Positions 35,525 through 45,592 of a DNA stretch of 64,000 nucleotides are shown here, piece after piece (positions within the stretch are counted from its first letter, which is position 1; the number at the start of each line of letters is the position of its first letter). The stretch spans positions 4,838,501 through 4,902,500 of the forward strand of contig NC_088295.1 of NCBI RefSeq assembly GCF_032854445.1. Direction: 5' to 3'. The DNA is from Liolophura sinensis. Taxonomy: Eukaryota > Mollusca > Polyplacophora > Chitonida > Chitonidae. Both the position numbers and the translations under genes were made by a program. The notes below the pieces were generated by a model. It ran no database searches and had not been told where the DNA came from. It saw only the letters and a program-made list of their open reading frames with translations.

Positions 35525-38500
35525 GCCCCCCTGAATGATGTGAGTGTGACTCTTCTGAATGATGTGTGTGTAACTCAACTGAATGATATGTGTGTTCCTT
35601 ACCAGAAGGATGTGTGTGACTCACCTGAACGATGTGAGTGACAGGGTGTTTCACTAAGATACTTTTCCTGCCTATCATCTGCACCAGGTGTGTTGAGAGC
35701 TGCAACAGACCCCCCTGTCATAGAAACACAAAGAAATAATGAAAAAAAATTACAAACCAGGGTCAAAGGACTCAGTTGTTGACAATGTTCTTATCATTAC
35801 AGTAAGAAGATTGGATTTCACCAGCTCTAATTTTCCTTTCTATTTCCTGCCCATTTATGCATATCTGCTCTATACGCCCCAGGAGAGCCAACACAGCTGT
35901 GCTGGCAGCAGGAGAGCCCACACAGCTGTGCTGGCAGCAGGATGGCCCACACAGCTGTGCTGGCAGAAGGAGAGCCCACACAGTTATGCTGACAGAAGGA
36001 GAGCCCACACAGCTATGCTGGCAGCAGGATAGCCCACACAGCTATGCTGGCAGAAGGACAGCCCACACAGCTGTGCTGGCAGCAGGAAAGCCCACACAGC
36101 TGTGCTGGCAGAAGGACAGCCCACACAGATGTGCTGGCAGAAGGATAGCCCACACAGCTGTGCTGGCAGAAGGAGAGCCCACACAGTTATGCTGGTAGAA
36201 GGAGAGCCCACACAGCTGTGCTGGCAGAAGGAGAGCCCACACAGTTATGCTGGCAGCAGGATAGCCCACACAGCTTTGCTGGCAGAAGGACAACCCACAC
36301 AGCTGTGCTGGCAGCAGGAGAGCCTACACAGCTGTGCTGGCAGCAGGATAGCCCACACAGCTGTGCTGGCAGAAGGACAGCCCACACAGCTGTGCTGGCA
36401 GGACAGCCCACACAGCTGTGCTGACAGCAGGATAGCCCACACAGCTGTGCTGGCAGCAGGACAGCCCACACAGCTGTGCTGGCAGCAGGAGAGCCCATAC
36501 AGCTATGCTGGCAGAAGGAGAGCCCACACAGCTGTGCTGGCAGCAGGAGAGCCTACACAGCTGTGCTCGGCAGAAGGAGAGCCCACACAGCTGTGCTGGC
36601 AGCAGCATAGCCCATACAGCTGTGCTGGCAGAAGTAGAGCCCACACAGCTGAACTGGCAGCAGGATAGCCCACACAGCAGTGCTGGCAGAAGGAGAGCCC
36701 ACACAGTTATGCTGGCAGAAGGAGAGCCCACACAGCTGTGCTGGCAGCAGGAGGGCCCACACAGCTGTGCTGGCAGCAGGATAGCCCACACAGCTGTGCT
36801 GGCAGAAGGCCAGCCCACACAGCTATGCTGGCAGCATGCTGCATGTATGATGAGATTGTTGCTGGATAGTGGGCAAGTGATTTTTGATAATCGGATAAAA
36901 TTGATAATTGGAGGAAAGTTAAAGAGGACTGGTGTGTTTGTGCTGACCTTAACCCTGCTCTCCCTGCCAGCGTATTCTGCTGGTTTGGTGAATACATCCA
37001 GCCCACCCGCTGAGTTGATATACATCAGGAAGTAGAGGAGGGTCATCTCTGAAGACGCCAGCCCAAATATACAGCGACAGGCAGCATCCACTACCTCCTT
37101 AGCTCCTGTAACAAAGTGTAGTCTACTGCAACATAACACATACAGGACAGGCAGCATCTACTGCCTCCTTAGCTCCTGTAACAAAGTCTAGTCTACTGCA
37201 ACATAACACATACAGGACAGGCAGCATCCACTGCCTCCTTAGCTCCTGTAACAATGTCTAGTCTACTGCAACATAACACATACAGGACAGGCAGCATCCA
37301 CTGCCTCCTTAGCTCCTGTAACAAAGTTTAGTCTACTGTAACATAACACATACAGGACAGGCAGCATCTACTGCCTCCTTGGCTCCTGTAACAAAGTCTA
37401 GTCTACTGCAACATAACACATACAGGACAGGCAGCATCTACTGCCTTCTTAGCTCCTTAACAAAGTCTAGTGTGTTCCAACATAACACATACAGGACAGG
37501 CAGCATCCACTGCCTCCTTAGCTCCTGTAACAAAGGTTAGTCAACTGTAACATAGCACATACAGCAGCAGGCAGCATCCACCACCTCCTTAGCTCCTGTA
37601 ACAAAGTGTAGTCAACGGTAACATAACACGTACAGGACAGGCAGCATCCATCACCTCCTTAGCTCCTGTAACATAACACATACAGGACAGGCAGCATCCA
37701 CCACCTCCTTAGCTCCTGTAACAAAGTCTAGTCAACTCTTAACACAACACAGAGTTCTGTGGATGAATTATAACCCTGCTGACGCAGCACTGTAACTGGA
37801 GAGCCTGTCGCCAGTGAAAAAAGAATAGCTATCTAAAGGTCACAGGTGACTTTGAACCAACAACCTTTATTTTAGTTTGTCTATTGTCAAACAGTCTCTG
37901 ATTCAAATAACACATCCACGTATAGTTTTAAAAGCTCACATTCAGTCTCACTGTTAACTGAAATACATTTCAGTTAACAGTGGTTGCATTTTGTCGCAAC
38001 AAATGATTGGCTGCATTTTGTCGGTTTGATCAAACAAATAATATCGAAAAGGTCCCCCTGACGGATAAGGATAATAAGCACATGTTGTTCAATTTTCTTT
38101 TCTTTTGGTGTAATTACGCCATACAACTACTGTTTCGGGGCTTCTCGTTGATATAAAACATATAATTTTTGAGTACAGTGTAAAACACCTTGCAATGAAA
38201 ACATATTAAAATTTTATGCTGATTATTGTGTGGAGTGAGTTAAGACACTTACCCGTAGTCCAGAGATGCTGGTCTTTATACTGCTCTACTGTGATGCCAT
38301 CACTCTGCAGAGCTTCCACAGATGCCCTGATATCACATGTATGAAATCTCCTCTTCAGTCTTAGCAGCTGTGTACAACAAATTCAAAACAGATACCTCAG
38401 GAGCCTTCATATGGTACAAGGCTTCCAGAGGTGGACAAGTCATTTACACCTTCTGCAAAACTGTGTCTGTCTGATTGGGTCACTTGTGCAACAGTATTCA

Positions 38501-41175
38501 GGCTTTGTAGTGAGGAAATCAGAGTGCTTTGAGAAAACTGTTTTCATGGTAGCTTTCTACTCAAACACCTTAACTTAAACATCCTGACAACTGAACTTAT
38601 TAGGGTTGCATTCGAGCCTGACCCCATGAGTTTTTTTCGGGCATGACCAACACTTTAGCTGAATGACCGGGTAAATGACTACTGATGGAAACAGTTATTC
38701 AGACTGTTTCGGACTCGATCAGTTAGTCAGTGTGATGGAATAACTCACGAAGTGACTGACAGATTACCTTCTTTGTGAAGAAAAAGAGGTCGACTCTGGC
38801 CGTAAAGGACATCGACGGTACATAGGGAAGGGCCTCACCATGGGGTCCCGCTGGGTTGAATGTGTCCAGACGAAACAAGTTGAGGAGGTACTGCAAGTGT
38901 GGCTGTGGCCTAAATATGAAAACAAACAGAGGAGATACTGCAAGTGACACTGTGGCCTAAATATGAAACAAGCACAGGAGACACTGGAAGTGAGATTGTT
39001 GCCTAAATATGAGAACAAATTGAGGAGATGCAGCAAGTGGTATCGTGGTCTAAACGTGAAAACAAGCAGAGGTGATACCGCAAGTAAGATTGTGGCCTAA
39101 AAATGAAAACAAGTTGAGGAGATACTACAAGTGAAGTCGAGGCCTAAATATGAAACAGCTGGAGGGAAATACTGCATGTGAGATTGTGGCATAAACATGG
39201 AGACAGCTTGGTGAGATACTACAAGGGAGATTGTGGCCTAAACATGAAAACAATGTGAGGAGATACTACAAGGGAGGTTGTGGCCTAAACATGAAAACAA
39301 CGTGAGGAGATACTAGAAGGGAGGTTGTGGCCTAAACATGAAAACAACCTTAGGAGAAACTACAAGTGACTTAATAGCCTAAACATGAAATACTGTAGGT
39401 GAGATTGTGGCCTAAATATGAAAAGAAGTTGAGAAGATACTGTCAGTGAGGTCGTGGCCTAAGCATGAAAACAACGTGAGGTGATATGGTAGGTGGGATT
39501 GTGACCTAAATATGAAAACAGCCTGAGAAAATGGGCCTACTGTAGGTGGTATTGTGACCTAAATATGAAAACAACCTGAGAAAATGGGCCTACTGTAGGT
39601 GGTATTGTGACCTAAATATGAAAACAACCTGAGAAAATGGGCCTACTGTAGGTGGTATTGTGACCTAAATATGAAAACAACCTGAGAAGATACCTTAACA
39701 TGATAACAAGTTGAGAGGATAGGCCTACTGTTGATGGTATTGTGGCCTAAAAATAAACCACATGCTGAGGAGATAGTACAAGTATGATTGAGGCATAAAC
39801 ATGAAAACAACCTGAGAAGATTGGCCTACTGTAGGTGGGACTGTGGCCTAAACATGAAAACAACCTGAGAAGAAAGGCCTACTGTAGGTGGGATTGTGGC
39901 CTTAACATTAAAACAACCTGAAAAGATAGGCCTGTTGTAGGTGGGATTGTGGCCTAAACATGAAAACAATCTGAGAAGATACTGCAAGTGAGATTGTAGC
40001 TAAACATGAAAAGATATGGCACAAGTGGTAGTATGATAGCGTGTATGTATTAGCATGCTGTGTTTACCTGCCCACCCATTCTCCTCCCAGGTCCCAGAAG
40101 TCAGCATTTCCATCTGCGGATTGCAGCTGGGACGTTAACGTCCTACCACCTATACGGTCTGGGGAAAAAAGAAGGAAGTGCTCCATAAACCATCAGATTT
40201 ACATACCATCACATTCGCATACTTGCAGCTTCCTGGCTCTTCGACAGATAGCTTTTGGACACTACACAAGAACAATTACTTGGCCCTCCTGAAAAACTCT
40301 TGGCTATGTCTCAACAAAAACTGTCATTCGTGCAATAACATTTGGATACCATTCTGACATACATACCTATTGAGAACAATCAAAACCACTCCTTAGACAG
40401 TCCTCAAAGTATATATTTGAGAAAATGCTAAAATAATTTTGGGTAACATTTGATTGAAACATCCACGTACTTAATTTTCACGAACATTTGGCTTTCTGTG
40501 ACCCCAAAGATACTCTTCTCTTGTAACCTTTCTCAAGGCAAGATTTGGGCAGCTCTCTAGATAACAACTAGGATAACTGTGAGGATAACAGTAGGGCAAC
40601 TCCAAAACTAACGTCCACGCTCACAAGAAAACTTTGAGCTCTTGTCAAGATCATGTTTGGTCCTTGACTAAGAAAATGTCAAGATAAGACATTCTTACTG
40701 GAAAACTGTAAAATGACTTTTGGGCAATTACCAAGAAAGTATCTGAAACATTTTGTAGAAAACAGCTGAGCACATCCAAAACTAAAATTTGGGCCTTAAC
40801 CACGAAAATAACACCAACAAAACATTGGGCACTTGATAACCATCAAGCACTTCTCAAGATGACCTTTAAGATGTTCGAACCCCTCTTAAGCCAAAATCTC
40901 CATTTTATCTTTTGTAGCCCCAAATATTCATTGAATGGTAATATGTGTATTTACACATGTCTTTATTTCAGTTTGCCTAGTAATTTGGCCCTCAATCAAC
41001 GCATATTTTGAATCTACACGACTGACCTTCCAGCTGTGCCGTGTAAGCTCATCTTACCTTTAGCCTCCAATATAAGCACTCGGAGAGTACGGTCTGTCTT
41101 AAGGAGATGGTAAGCGGCAGAGAGACCCGAGAGCCCTGCCCCTACAATCACCACATCCGCGTCCCGGGATTCCAT
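27974..41175 (-). CDS. MAO: Monoamine oxidase, MAO-A/B-like (12 coding exons)
   Basis: An outer-mitochondrial-membrane flavoenzyme that oxidatively deaminates amines. Exons: 41058-41175, 40068-40158, 38768-38909, 38253-38367, 36948-37105, 35625-35714, 34238-34325, 33812-33912, 33297-33476, 31021-31208, 28854-28941, 27974-28201. These total 1587 nt, 528 aa (human 527/520), every junction in phase. Visible: dinucleotide fold [16 protein letters not shown] (9-24), GGRT (43-46), PPLP, Lys294 in PLAYIVKF (the flavin N5 lysine), covalent-FAD Cys401 in [16 protein letters not shown] (427-434), and a C-terminal anchor [20 protein letters not shown] (486-505). Phe402 and Phe439 replace both aromatic-cage tyrosines of vertebrate MAO. 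The exon 5 donor is weak (AAG|GTCAGC). Invertebrate family members are often annotated as flavin-containing amine oxidases; substrate is not predictable. Confidence 0.94.
29040..30790. repeat. Hierarchical minisatellite in MAO intron 10
   Basis: Short modules (gtgttttcccacccacatag, ggtatgtggctcagatagtg, tctttttggcctcactcaca) are arranged in about eight 79-bp units at 29160-29900. A different set of about 160-bp composite units follows at 29980-30590 (with ggacaatgtatttttgtttc and ttattggtctcagtcacaga). The unit does not match either flanking splice junction. Confidence 0.9.
31209..31765 (-). repeat. 34-bp minisatellite seeded on the MAO exon 10 acceptor
   Basis: The array starts at the exon 10 boundary. 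On the minus strand each unit reads roughly agctgtacagattgtgtttactggcag, and the true junction is ttttttactggcag|GATGAG. About 16 units, with variants ctggcag, ctgacag and ctagcag, each a possible 3' splice site. Confidence 0.88.
31985..32075 (-). mobile_element. SINE fragment, family B, reversed
   Basis: A tttatttatttgattgatgt start, then acgccatactcaagaatatt and cggcagccagcattatgatg. It lies inside the MAO intron 9 satellite: a satellite-like gatgaccactgtaac is found before it and the array proper begins straight after it. Confidence 0.8.
32075..33190. repeat. 154-bp higher-order repeat in MAO intron 9
   Basis: Five to six nearly identical 154-bp units (32085-32945). Each is built from degenerate modules of about 15-18 bp (gaccactgtaatggagat, tactgtgataagcac), followed by increasingly diverged modules to about 33190. 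Neighbouring 154-bp units differ at only a few sites, for example gcagcagcgacc against gtagcagcgatc. Confidence 0.92.
33955..34080. repeat. 43-bp tandem triplicate in MAO intron 7
   Basis: Three copies of a unit beginning gacagcaaacaataaata and containing catcaatcaggtatatg. Short, slightly diverged, about 45 bp from the exon 8 acceptor but not a copy of it. Confidence 0.85.
34470..35640 (-). repeat. MAO exon 6 donor-derived minisatellite with embedded (CA)n, filling intron 6
   Basis: The junction at 35625 reads, on the minus strand, cactcacatcgttcag|gtgagtcacacac. The intron is then made of about 30 copies of catcattcag|gtgagtcacacaca and variants, separated by (CA)n tracts that expand to over 60 bp near 34510, 34980 and 35370-35520. 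Many units keep a perfect CAG|GTGAGT donor. Only about 145 bp next to exon 7 are outside the array. Confidence 0.92.
35870..36838. repeat. 29-bp minisatellite in MAO intron 5
   Basis: About 33 copies of cacacagctgtgctggcagc then aggagagcc, with cagcagg/cagaagg variants. A 29-bp unit shifts frame each time, and almost no unit contains a stop, so several frames on both strands are open for 100-280 codons. It lies about 110 bp from the exon 5 donor. The shared gtcagcaca/gccagcaca is too short to prove derivation. Confidence 0.93.
37080..37745 (-). repeat. 70-bp minisatellite copying the MAO exon 5 acceptor and exon start
   Basis: About nine units. Each contains, on the minus strand, ttgttacag|gagctaaggaggca followed by the start of exon 5 (codons for AKEVVDAA, 26 bp), joined to about 44 bp of upstream intron. 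The exon-proximal unit is the real junction; the others are near-identical copies with intact acceptors. Confidence 0.95.
38880..40030 (-). repeat. 47-bp minisatellite copying the MAO exon 3 acceptor and exon start
   Basis: About 24 units stacked upstream of exon 3. The junction (minus strand) is ttttcatatttag|GCCACAGC, and exon 3 continues ACTTGCAGTACCTCCT. Units read gttttcatatttaggccaca followed by atctcacttgcagtatctcc. Every unit therefore holds the 3' splice site plus about 28 bp of exon 3. Divergence rises away from the exon, with a recent block of near-identical units at 39510-39680. Confidence 0.95.
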
Positions 41176-41881
41176 CTCCCACTAAATCCCTGCCCCACGG
41201 GATGAACTTAACACCCACAGACTGATCCAAATAGCGACATGCTGAACCCGATGACTGGCGTGGGATGTTCAGGACATCGGGGAATGGTGGTGGTGTTGAG
41301 GGGTAAGGGAGCCAGGGCGAACTGTCTAGACGTTTGTTAAGCAAATACTGCACCAGGATGATCTAGTTGTTCACAGACGTGCCGCTGTGAGCCGTGTCGT
41401 CTATCGATTCAATGACACAACAGCCGCGGTTAACCGCGCTGTGTCAAACGTCAGGTACACACTGATCATCTCCCTTTAAATAATACCTGCTTTTCTGCGC
41501 GGGCAGACCTGTCCTTTCCTACAGTCAATTTATTGTATATACATGTATTACAAAACGTAAGCACTGTAACTCAAGCCGTCATAAGGAGGCATTTAGTGCT
41601 CAACCTCAAAAGGAACAGCACAGCATGATATTTACTGACCCAATGGTCAAATTTAAATTGAAGAGTGTTTCAAAATAACTCTATTAATTAAGTAGAGGTC
41701 TACTTAAGTTCCACTTGTTCTGATATTTCCCTGTCTGTTTCAAAGATGACTGAGACCTTCTTCAACAACAAAGCGGTTATGATTTGTACATGGCGTATGA
41801 TCACAAGGAAATGTCATTGTATTTTTGACCGTCGGTCACCAGTGCGCGAGGGAAAAAAGAAGAGGCACCAACCCAGATACC
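41176..41881. other. MAO 5' leader and upstream flank
   Basis: Locally GC-richer up to about 41450 (agccgcggttaaccgcgctg near 41423 is a partial palindrome), then ordinary AT-rich DNA. No other exon seen. The promoter probably lies here, but no core element can be assigned. Confidence 0.35.
41208..41240 (-). promoter_or_regulatory. Short upstream ORF in the MAO leader
   Basis: A ten-codon ATG...TAA frame ends 33 bp before the MAO start codon. If the leader extends this far, it could dampen translation. The transcription start is unknown, so its presence in the mRNA is inference. Confidence 0.25.
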
Positions 41882-42246
41882 GGGTCCGTTAGCACAGTTG
41901 GCAGAGCTTCCGCTACCGGGGGAAAGCGGTTGATCCAGGGTCAATCCGGGGTCGGGTCACACCTAAGACCTTAAAAGAGGAAAAAACTTCCTCGCTTGGC
42001 GTTCAGCATGAAAAGAATAGTGCAACGACCGGTTGACTCGTATCAGTGTAATGGCTCGGGGAGGGGGGGGGGCAGCTTTCTTGCCTTCGGTAAAGTCATC
42101 TCAGTGAAGCAGCACTACATAAAGAGCGGTGGAAATCCGTCCTGCAACAAGGAGGCTCATTACATGCACTATAAGGGTTCCTTCGTCGTCATATGACTGA
42201 AAAATTATTATGTACGACGTTAAACCCTAAGCACTCACTAACTCAC
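41882..42246 (+). mobile_element. SINE, family A, full length
   Basis: Starts with a tRNA-like head gggtccgttagcacagttgg (A-box-like) and a cggttgatccagg stretch, then the shared body and the tail cgtcgtcatatgactgaaaa and cgttaaaccctaagcactca. Possible target-site duplication: acccagatac before, gcccagatag after. An internal run of nine or more G occurs near 42062. Confidence 0.9.
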
Positions 42247-42892
42247 CAGCCCAGATAGGCTACATGATCTACATACACACATATCCCAGCATGGGGGGTT
42301 ACCGTGACACGATTGTGACGCACGATGGCTGCTTGCTGGGACATATATGTCCCATTAATCATCACCTTCAGGAGGCGGTCAAATGCATATATCGCTCAAG
42401 AGACTAAAAAATATATATGCCAAGCTCTTAAATGTCCACCTAAAGTTTCTGCAATATCTAGAGACGAATAGCGAAACACTAGGCCTATGTCACGATACAT
42501 TCCCGCGGCAATTGTAAACAGGCCATGTACGTGGCAGAGAGCCTTAGCTCCTTAGGCCTATATTAATCACGAAACTTCAGTAACCCACGAGAGTGAAGTG
42601 CAGTGGCATTTGCACACTTGCAGCATTTCATTTCGAAGCTTTTGTAAGCACAATATTTGTTAAACTCTGATGATTCTGAGCGCTCACAGACAGCTTGCGT
42701 GTTACATCACCCGTAAATGGTCATAGAGCTAGCCACGTCACATATTTTATAGTTGTTGTAATTACTCTACGTGCATACACTGAAATGTGACTCGATACTT
42801 TCCAATACTGATGTCAAATGTCTCAGTACGAACAAGTAGGTATAGCAGGATGATATTAAAACTAGGTTTCGAAATGTAAAACATTTTGTTTG
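42247..42892. other. intergenic stretch
   Basis: Unique-looking sequence with no open frame of interest and no recognised element. Confidence 0.4.
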
Positions 42893-43960
42893 GTTGTGTT
42901 CATCTCCTTCTTCTCGTTCAGGGCCCACAGTTACCTCATCTTACTTACGGGGGTGTTTATCTCCTTCTCGTTCAGAGCCCACAGTTACCTCATCTTACTT
43001 ACGGGGGTGTTTATCTCCTTCTCGTTCAGGGTCCACAGTTACCTCATCTTACTTACGGGGATGTTCATCTCCTTCTCGTTCATGGTCCACAGTTACCTCA
43101 TCTTACTTACGGGGGTGTTCATCTCCTTCTCGTTCAAGCCCACAGTTACCTCATCTTACTTACGGGGGTGTTTATCTCCTTCTTCTCGTTCAGGGTCCAC
43201 AGTTACCTCATCTTAGTTACGGGGGTGTTTATCTCGTTCTCGTCCATGGTCCACAGTTACCTCATCTTACTTACGGGGGTGTTCATCTCCTTCTCGTTCA
43301 AGCCCACAGTTACCTCATCTTACTTACGGGGGTGTTTATCTCCTTCTTCTCGTTCAGGGTCCACAGTTACCTCATCTTACTTACGGGGGTGTTTATCTCC
43401 TTCTTCTCGTTCATGGCCCACAGTTACCTCATCTTACTTACGGGGGTGTTTATCTCCTTCTTCTCGTTCATGGTCCACAGTTACCTCATCTTACTTACGG
43501 GGGTGTTTATCTCCTTCTTCTCGTTCAGGGTCCACAGTTACCTCATCTTACTTACGTGGGTGTTTATCTCCTTCTTCTCGTTCAGGGTCCACAGTTACCT
43601 CATCTTACTTACGGGGGTGTTTATCTCCTTCTCGTTCATGGCCCACAGTTACCTCATCTTACTTACGGGGGTGTTCATCTCCTTCTTCTCGTTCATGGCC
43701 CACAGTTACCTCATCTTACTTACGTGGGTGTTTATCTCCTTCTTCTCGTTCAGAGCCCACAGTTACATCTTACTTACGTGGGTGTTTATCTCCTTCTTGT
43801 TCAGAGCCCACAGTTACCTCATCTTACTTACGGGGTGTTTATCTCCTTCTTCTTGTTCAGGCCCACAGTTACCTCATCTTACTTATGGAGGTGTTTATGG
43901 AGGTTCGATTAATTCATCTTACTCTTGGAGGTGTTTGATTGCTTTTTCTTGTTCAGGATT
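42893..43960. repeat. 57-bp minisatellite, about 18 copies
   Basis: Unit cagttacctcatcttactta, cgggggtgtttatctccttc, ttctcgttcagggtc; a frequent 54-bp variant lacks one ctt. As 57 is 19 codons, frames remain open for about 350 codons (repeating VTSSYLRGCLSPS). On the minus strand each unit contains a strong donor-like CGTAAGTAAGATG. It lies 1.7 kb upstream of the MAO start. Confidence 0.92.
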
Positions 43961-44109
43961 TTAGTTCTGTTTTGAACATGGTCGTCTATTCTGGTTTGGT
44001 TTTGCTGTTATCATTATGTTGAAAACCATTTACTGGCTCCTTTTTTCAACTTTTTCTCGCCACGATATGGCTGAAAAAATGCCGATGTGGAATCGATGCC
44101 ATAATCATT

Positions 44110-44567
44110 CATTCATTCTTTTTCAGTGACCTCAGTTACTCCATTTTACTTAAGAGGTGTTTGATTGCCTCTTCTGGTTCAGAGACCTCAGTTACTCCAT
44201 TTTGCTTAAGAGATGTTTGATTGCCTCTTCTAGTCCAAGAGACTTCAGTTACTCCATTTTACCTAAGAGGTGTTTGATTGCCTCTTCTGGTTCAGAGACC
44301 TCAGTTACTCCATCTTACTTAAGAGGTGTTTGATTGCCTCTTCTGGTCCAGAGACCTCAGTTACTCCATCTTACTTAAGAGGTGTTTGATTGCCTCTTCT
44401 GGTCCAGAGACCTCAGTTACTCCATCTTACTTAAGAGGTGTTTGATTGCCTCTTCTGGCCCAGAGACCTCAGTTACTCCATCTTACTTAAGAGGTGTTTG
44501 ATTGCCTCTTCTGGTCCAGAGACCTCAGTTACGCCATCTTACTTAAGAGGTGTTTTATTGCTTCCCT
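44110..44567. repeat. 56-bp minisatellite, sister array of 42893-43960
   Basis: Eight copies of gttactccatcttacttaag, aggtgtttgattgcctcttc, tggtccagagacctca. It is clearly related to the 57-bp unit just upstream (shared ttactCCATCTTACTTA...GGTGTTT) but homogenised separately, with about 150 bp of ordinary sequence between them. Confidence 0.9.
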
Positions 44568-44944
44568 GCTCGGTTGACTAGAGCTTACCTTGTTGCATTT
44601 AAACCAGTGGTCTTAAATGCCCTACCATTTTAGTCCTCCGTACTTGTCCATTCAGAACTTTCTTAATTCTTGTTTCTCTCATGCTATTAGAAATCTTAGT
44701 ACAACAGTCAACTTGTGATATATCGTTTACCATTGTCTGGTCTAATCCTTTAATGTTATTTCTGCTTCGCTAGCAGCTCATTTAAGGTTTTATGAATGTT
44801 AATGCAAGGGGTGTCATTCGTGGAATTTTGTCGATCTCAAATGCAGCATCAGAATTACGTAAACAAGGCGTGTAGGCATAGCATATCCACAAAAATACTT
44901 ATGCATTCACGGTGTATTTGGAAGCTGCATTTCATCTAGGACTA

Positions 44945-45470
44945 TATTATTGGATGTGCACAGAACCAAATCATCTCAGTTACTTGATAATACCACGATG
45001 TGCACTGAACCAAATCATCTCAGTTACTTGATAATACCACGATGTGCACAGTACCAAATCATCTCAGTTACTTGATAATACCACGATGTGCACAATACCA
45101 AATCATCTCAGTTACTTGATAATACCACGATGTGCACAGTACCAAATCATCTCAGTTACTTGATAATACCACAATGTGCACTGAACCAAATCATCTCAGT
45201 TACTTGATAATACCACGATGTGCATAGAACTAAATCATCTCAGATACTTGATAATACCACGTGTACATCATCTCAGTTACCCGATAATACCACGATGTGC
45301 ACAGAACCAGATCATCTCAGTTACCTGATAATACCACGATGTGCACAGAACCAAATCATCTCAGTTACTTAATAATACCACGATGTGTACAGTACGAAAT
45401 CATCTCAGTTACTTGATAATACTACGATGTGCACAGACCAGATCATTTCAGTTACTTGATAACAACACCA
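44945..45470. repeat. 44-bp minisatellite, about 12 copies
   Basis: Unit ccaaatcatctcagttactt then gataataccacgatgtgcac agaa. Little divergence in the first six copies, more in the last ones. Confidence 0.93.
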
Positions 45471-45504
45471 TGAGTCCATGCAGGGTTCAGCGACTTATTT
45501 ACAA

Positions 45505-45592
45505 GATGAGGCCACTCCTCCCACTATAATACTGGCCGCCGTCATGGAAGTGAAATATTCTTGAGTACGACGTAAAACACCAATCAAATCCT
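45505..45592 (+). mobile_element. SINE fragment, family B
   Basis: cctcccactataatactggc, cgccgtcatggaagtgaaat, attcttgagtacgacgtaaa and a caccaatcaaat tail. The head is missing. Confidence 0.75.

Noticed and set aside
35305-35641. Cys/Val-rich and His/Thr-rich frames over the (TG)n tract
   Set aside because: Translation of a simple dinucleotide repeat inside MAO intron 6.
35870-36838. The 29-bp array as another junction-seeded array (exon 5 donor)
   Set aside because: Only about eight bases (gtcagcaca/gccagcaca) are shared, and about 110 bp separate the array from the donor.
36324-37157. 277-codon minus-strand frame across MAO exon 5 and intron 5 as one exon
   Set aside because: Only 36948-37105 matches MAO. 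The next true exon joins in phase from an AAG|GTCAGC donor, and the remainder is the 29-bp satellite.
41882-41960. A tRNA gene at the head of the SINE
   Set aside because: A- and B-box-like words are present, but the cloverleaf cannot be drawn and the same head recurs joined to the SINE body elsewhere.
42886-43964. 350-codon Ser-rich frames at 42.9-44.0 kb
   Set aside because: Two parallel frames are equally open because the unit is 57 bp. They consist only of the minisatellite.
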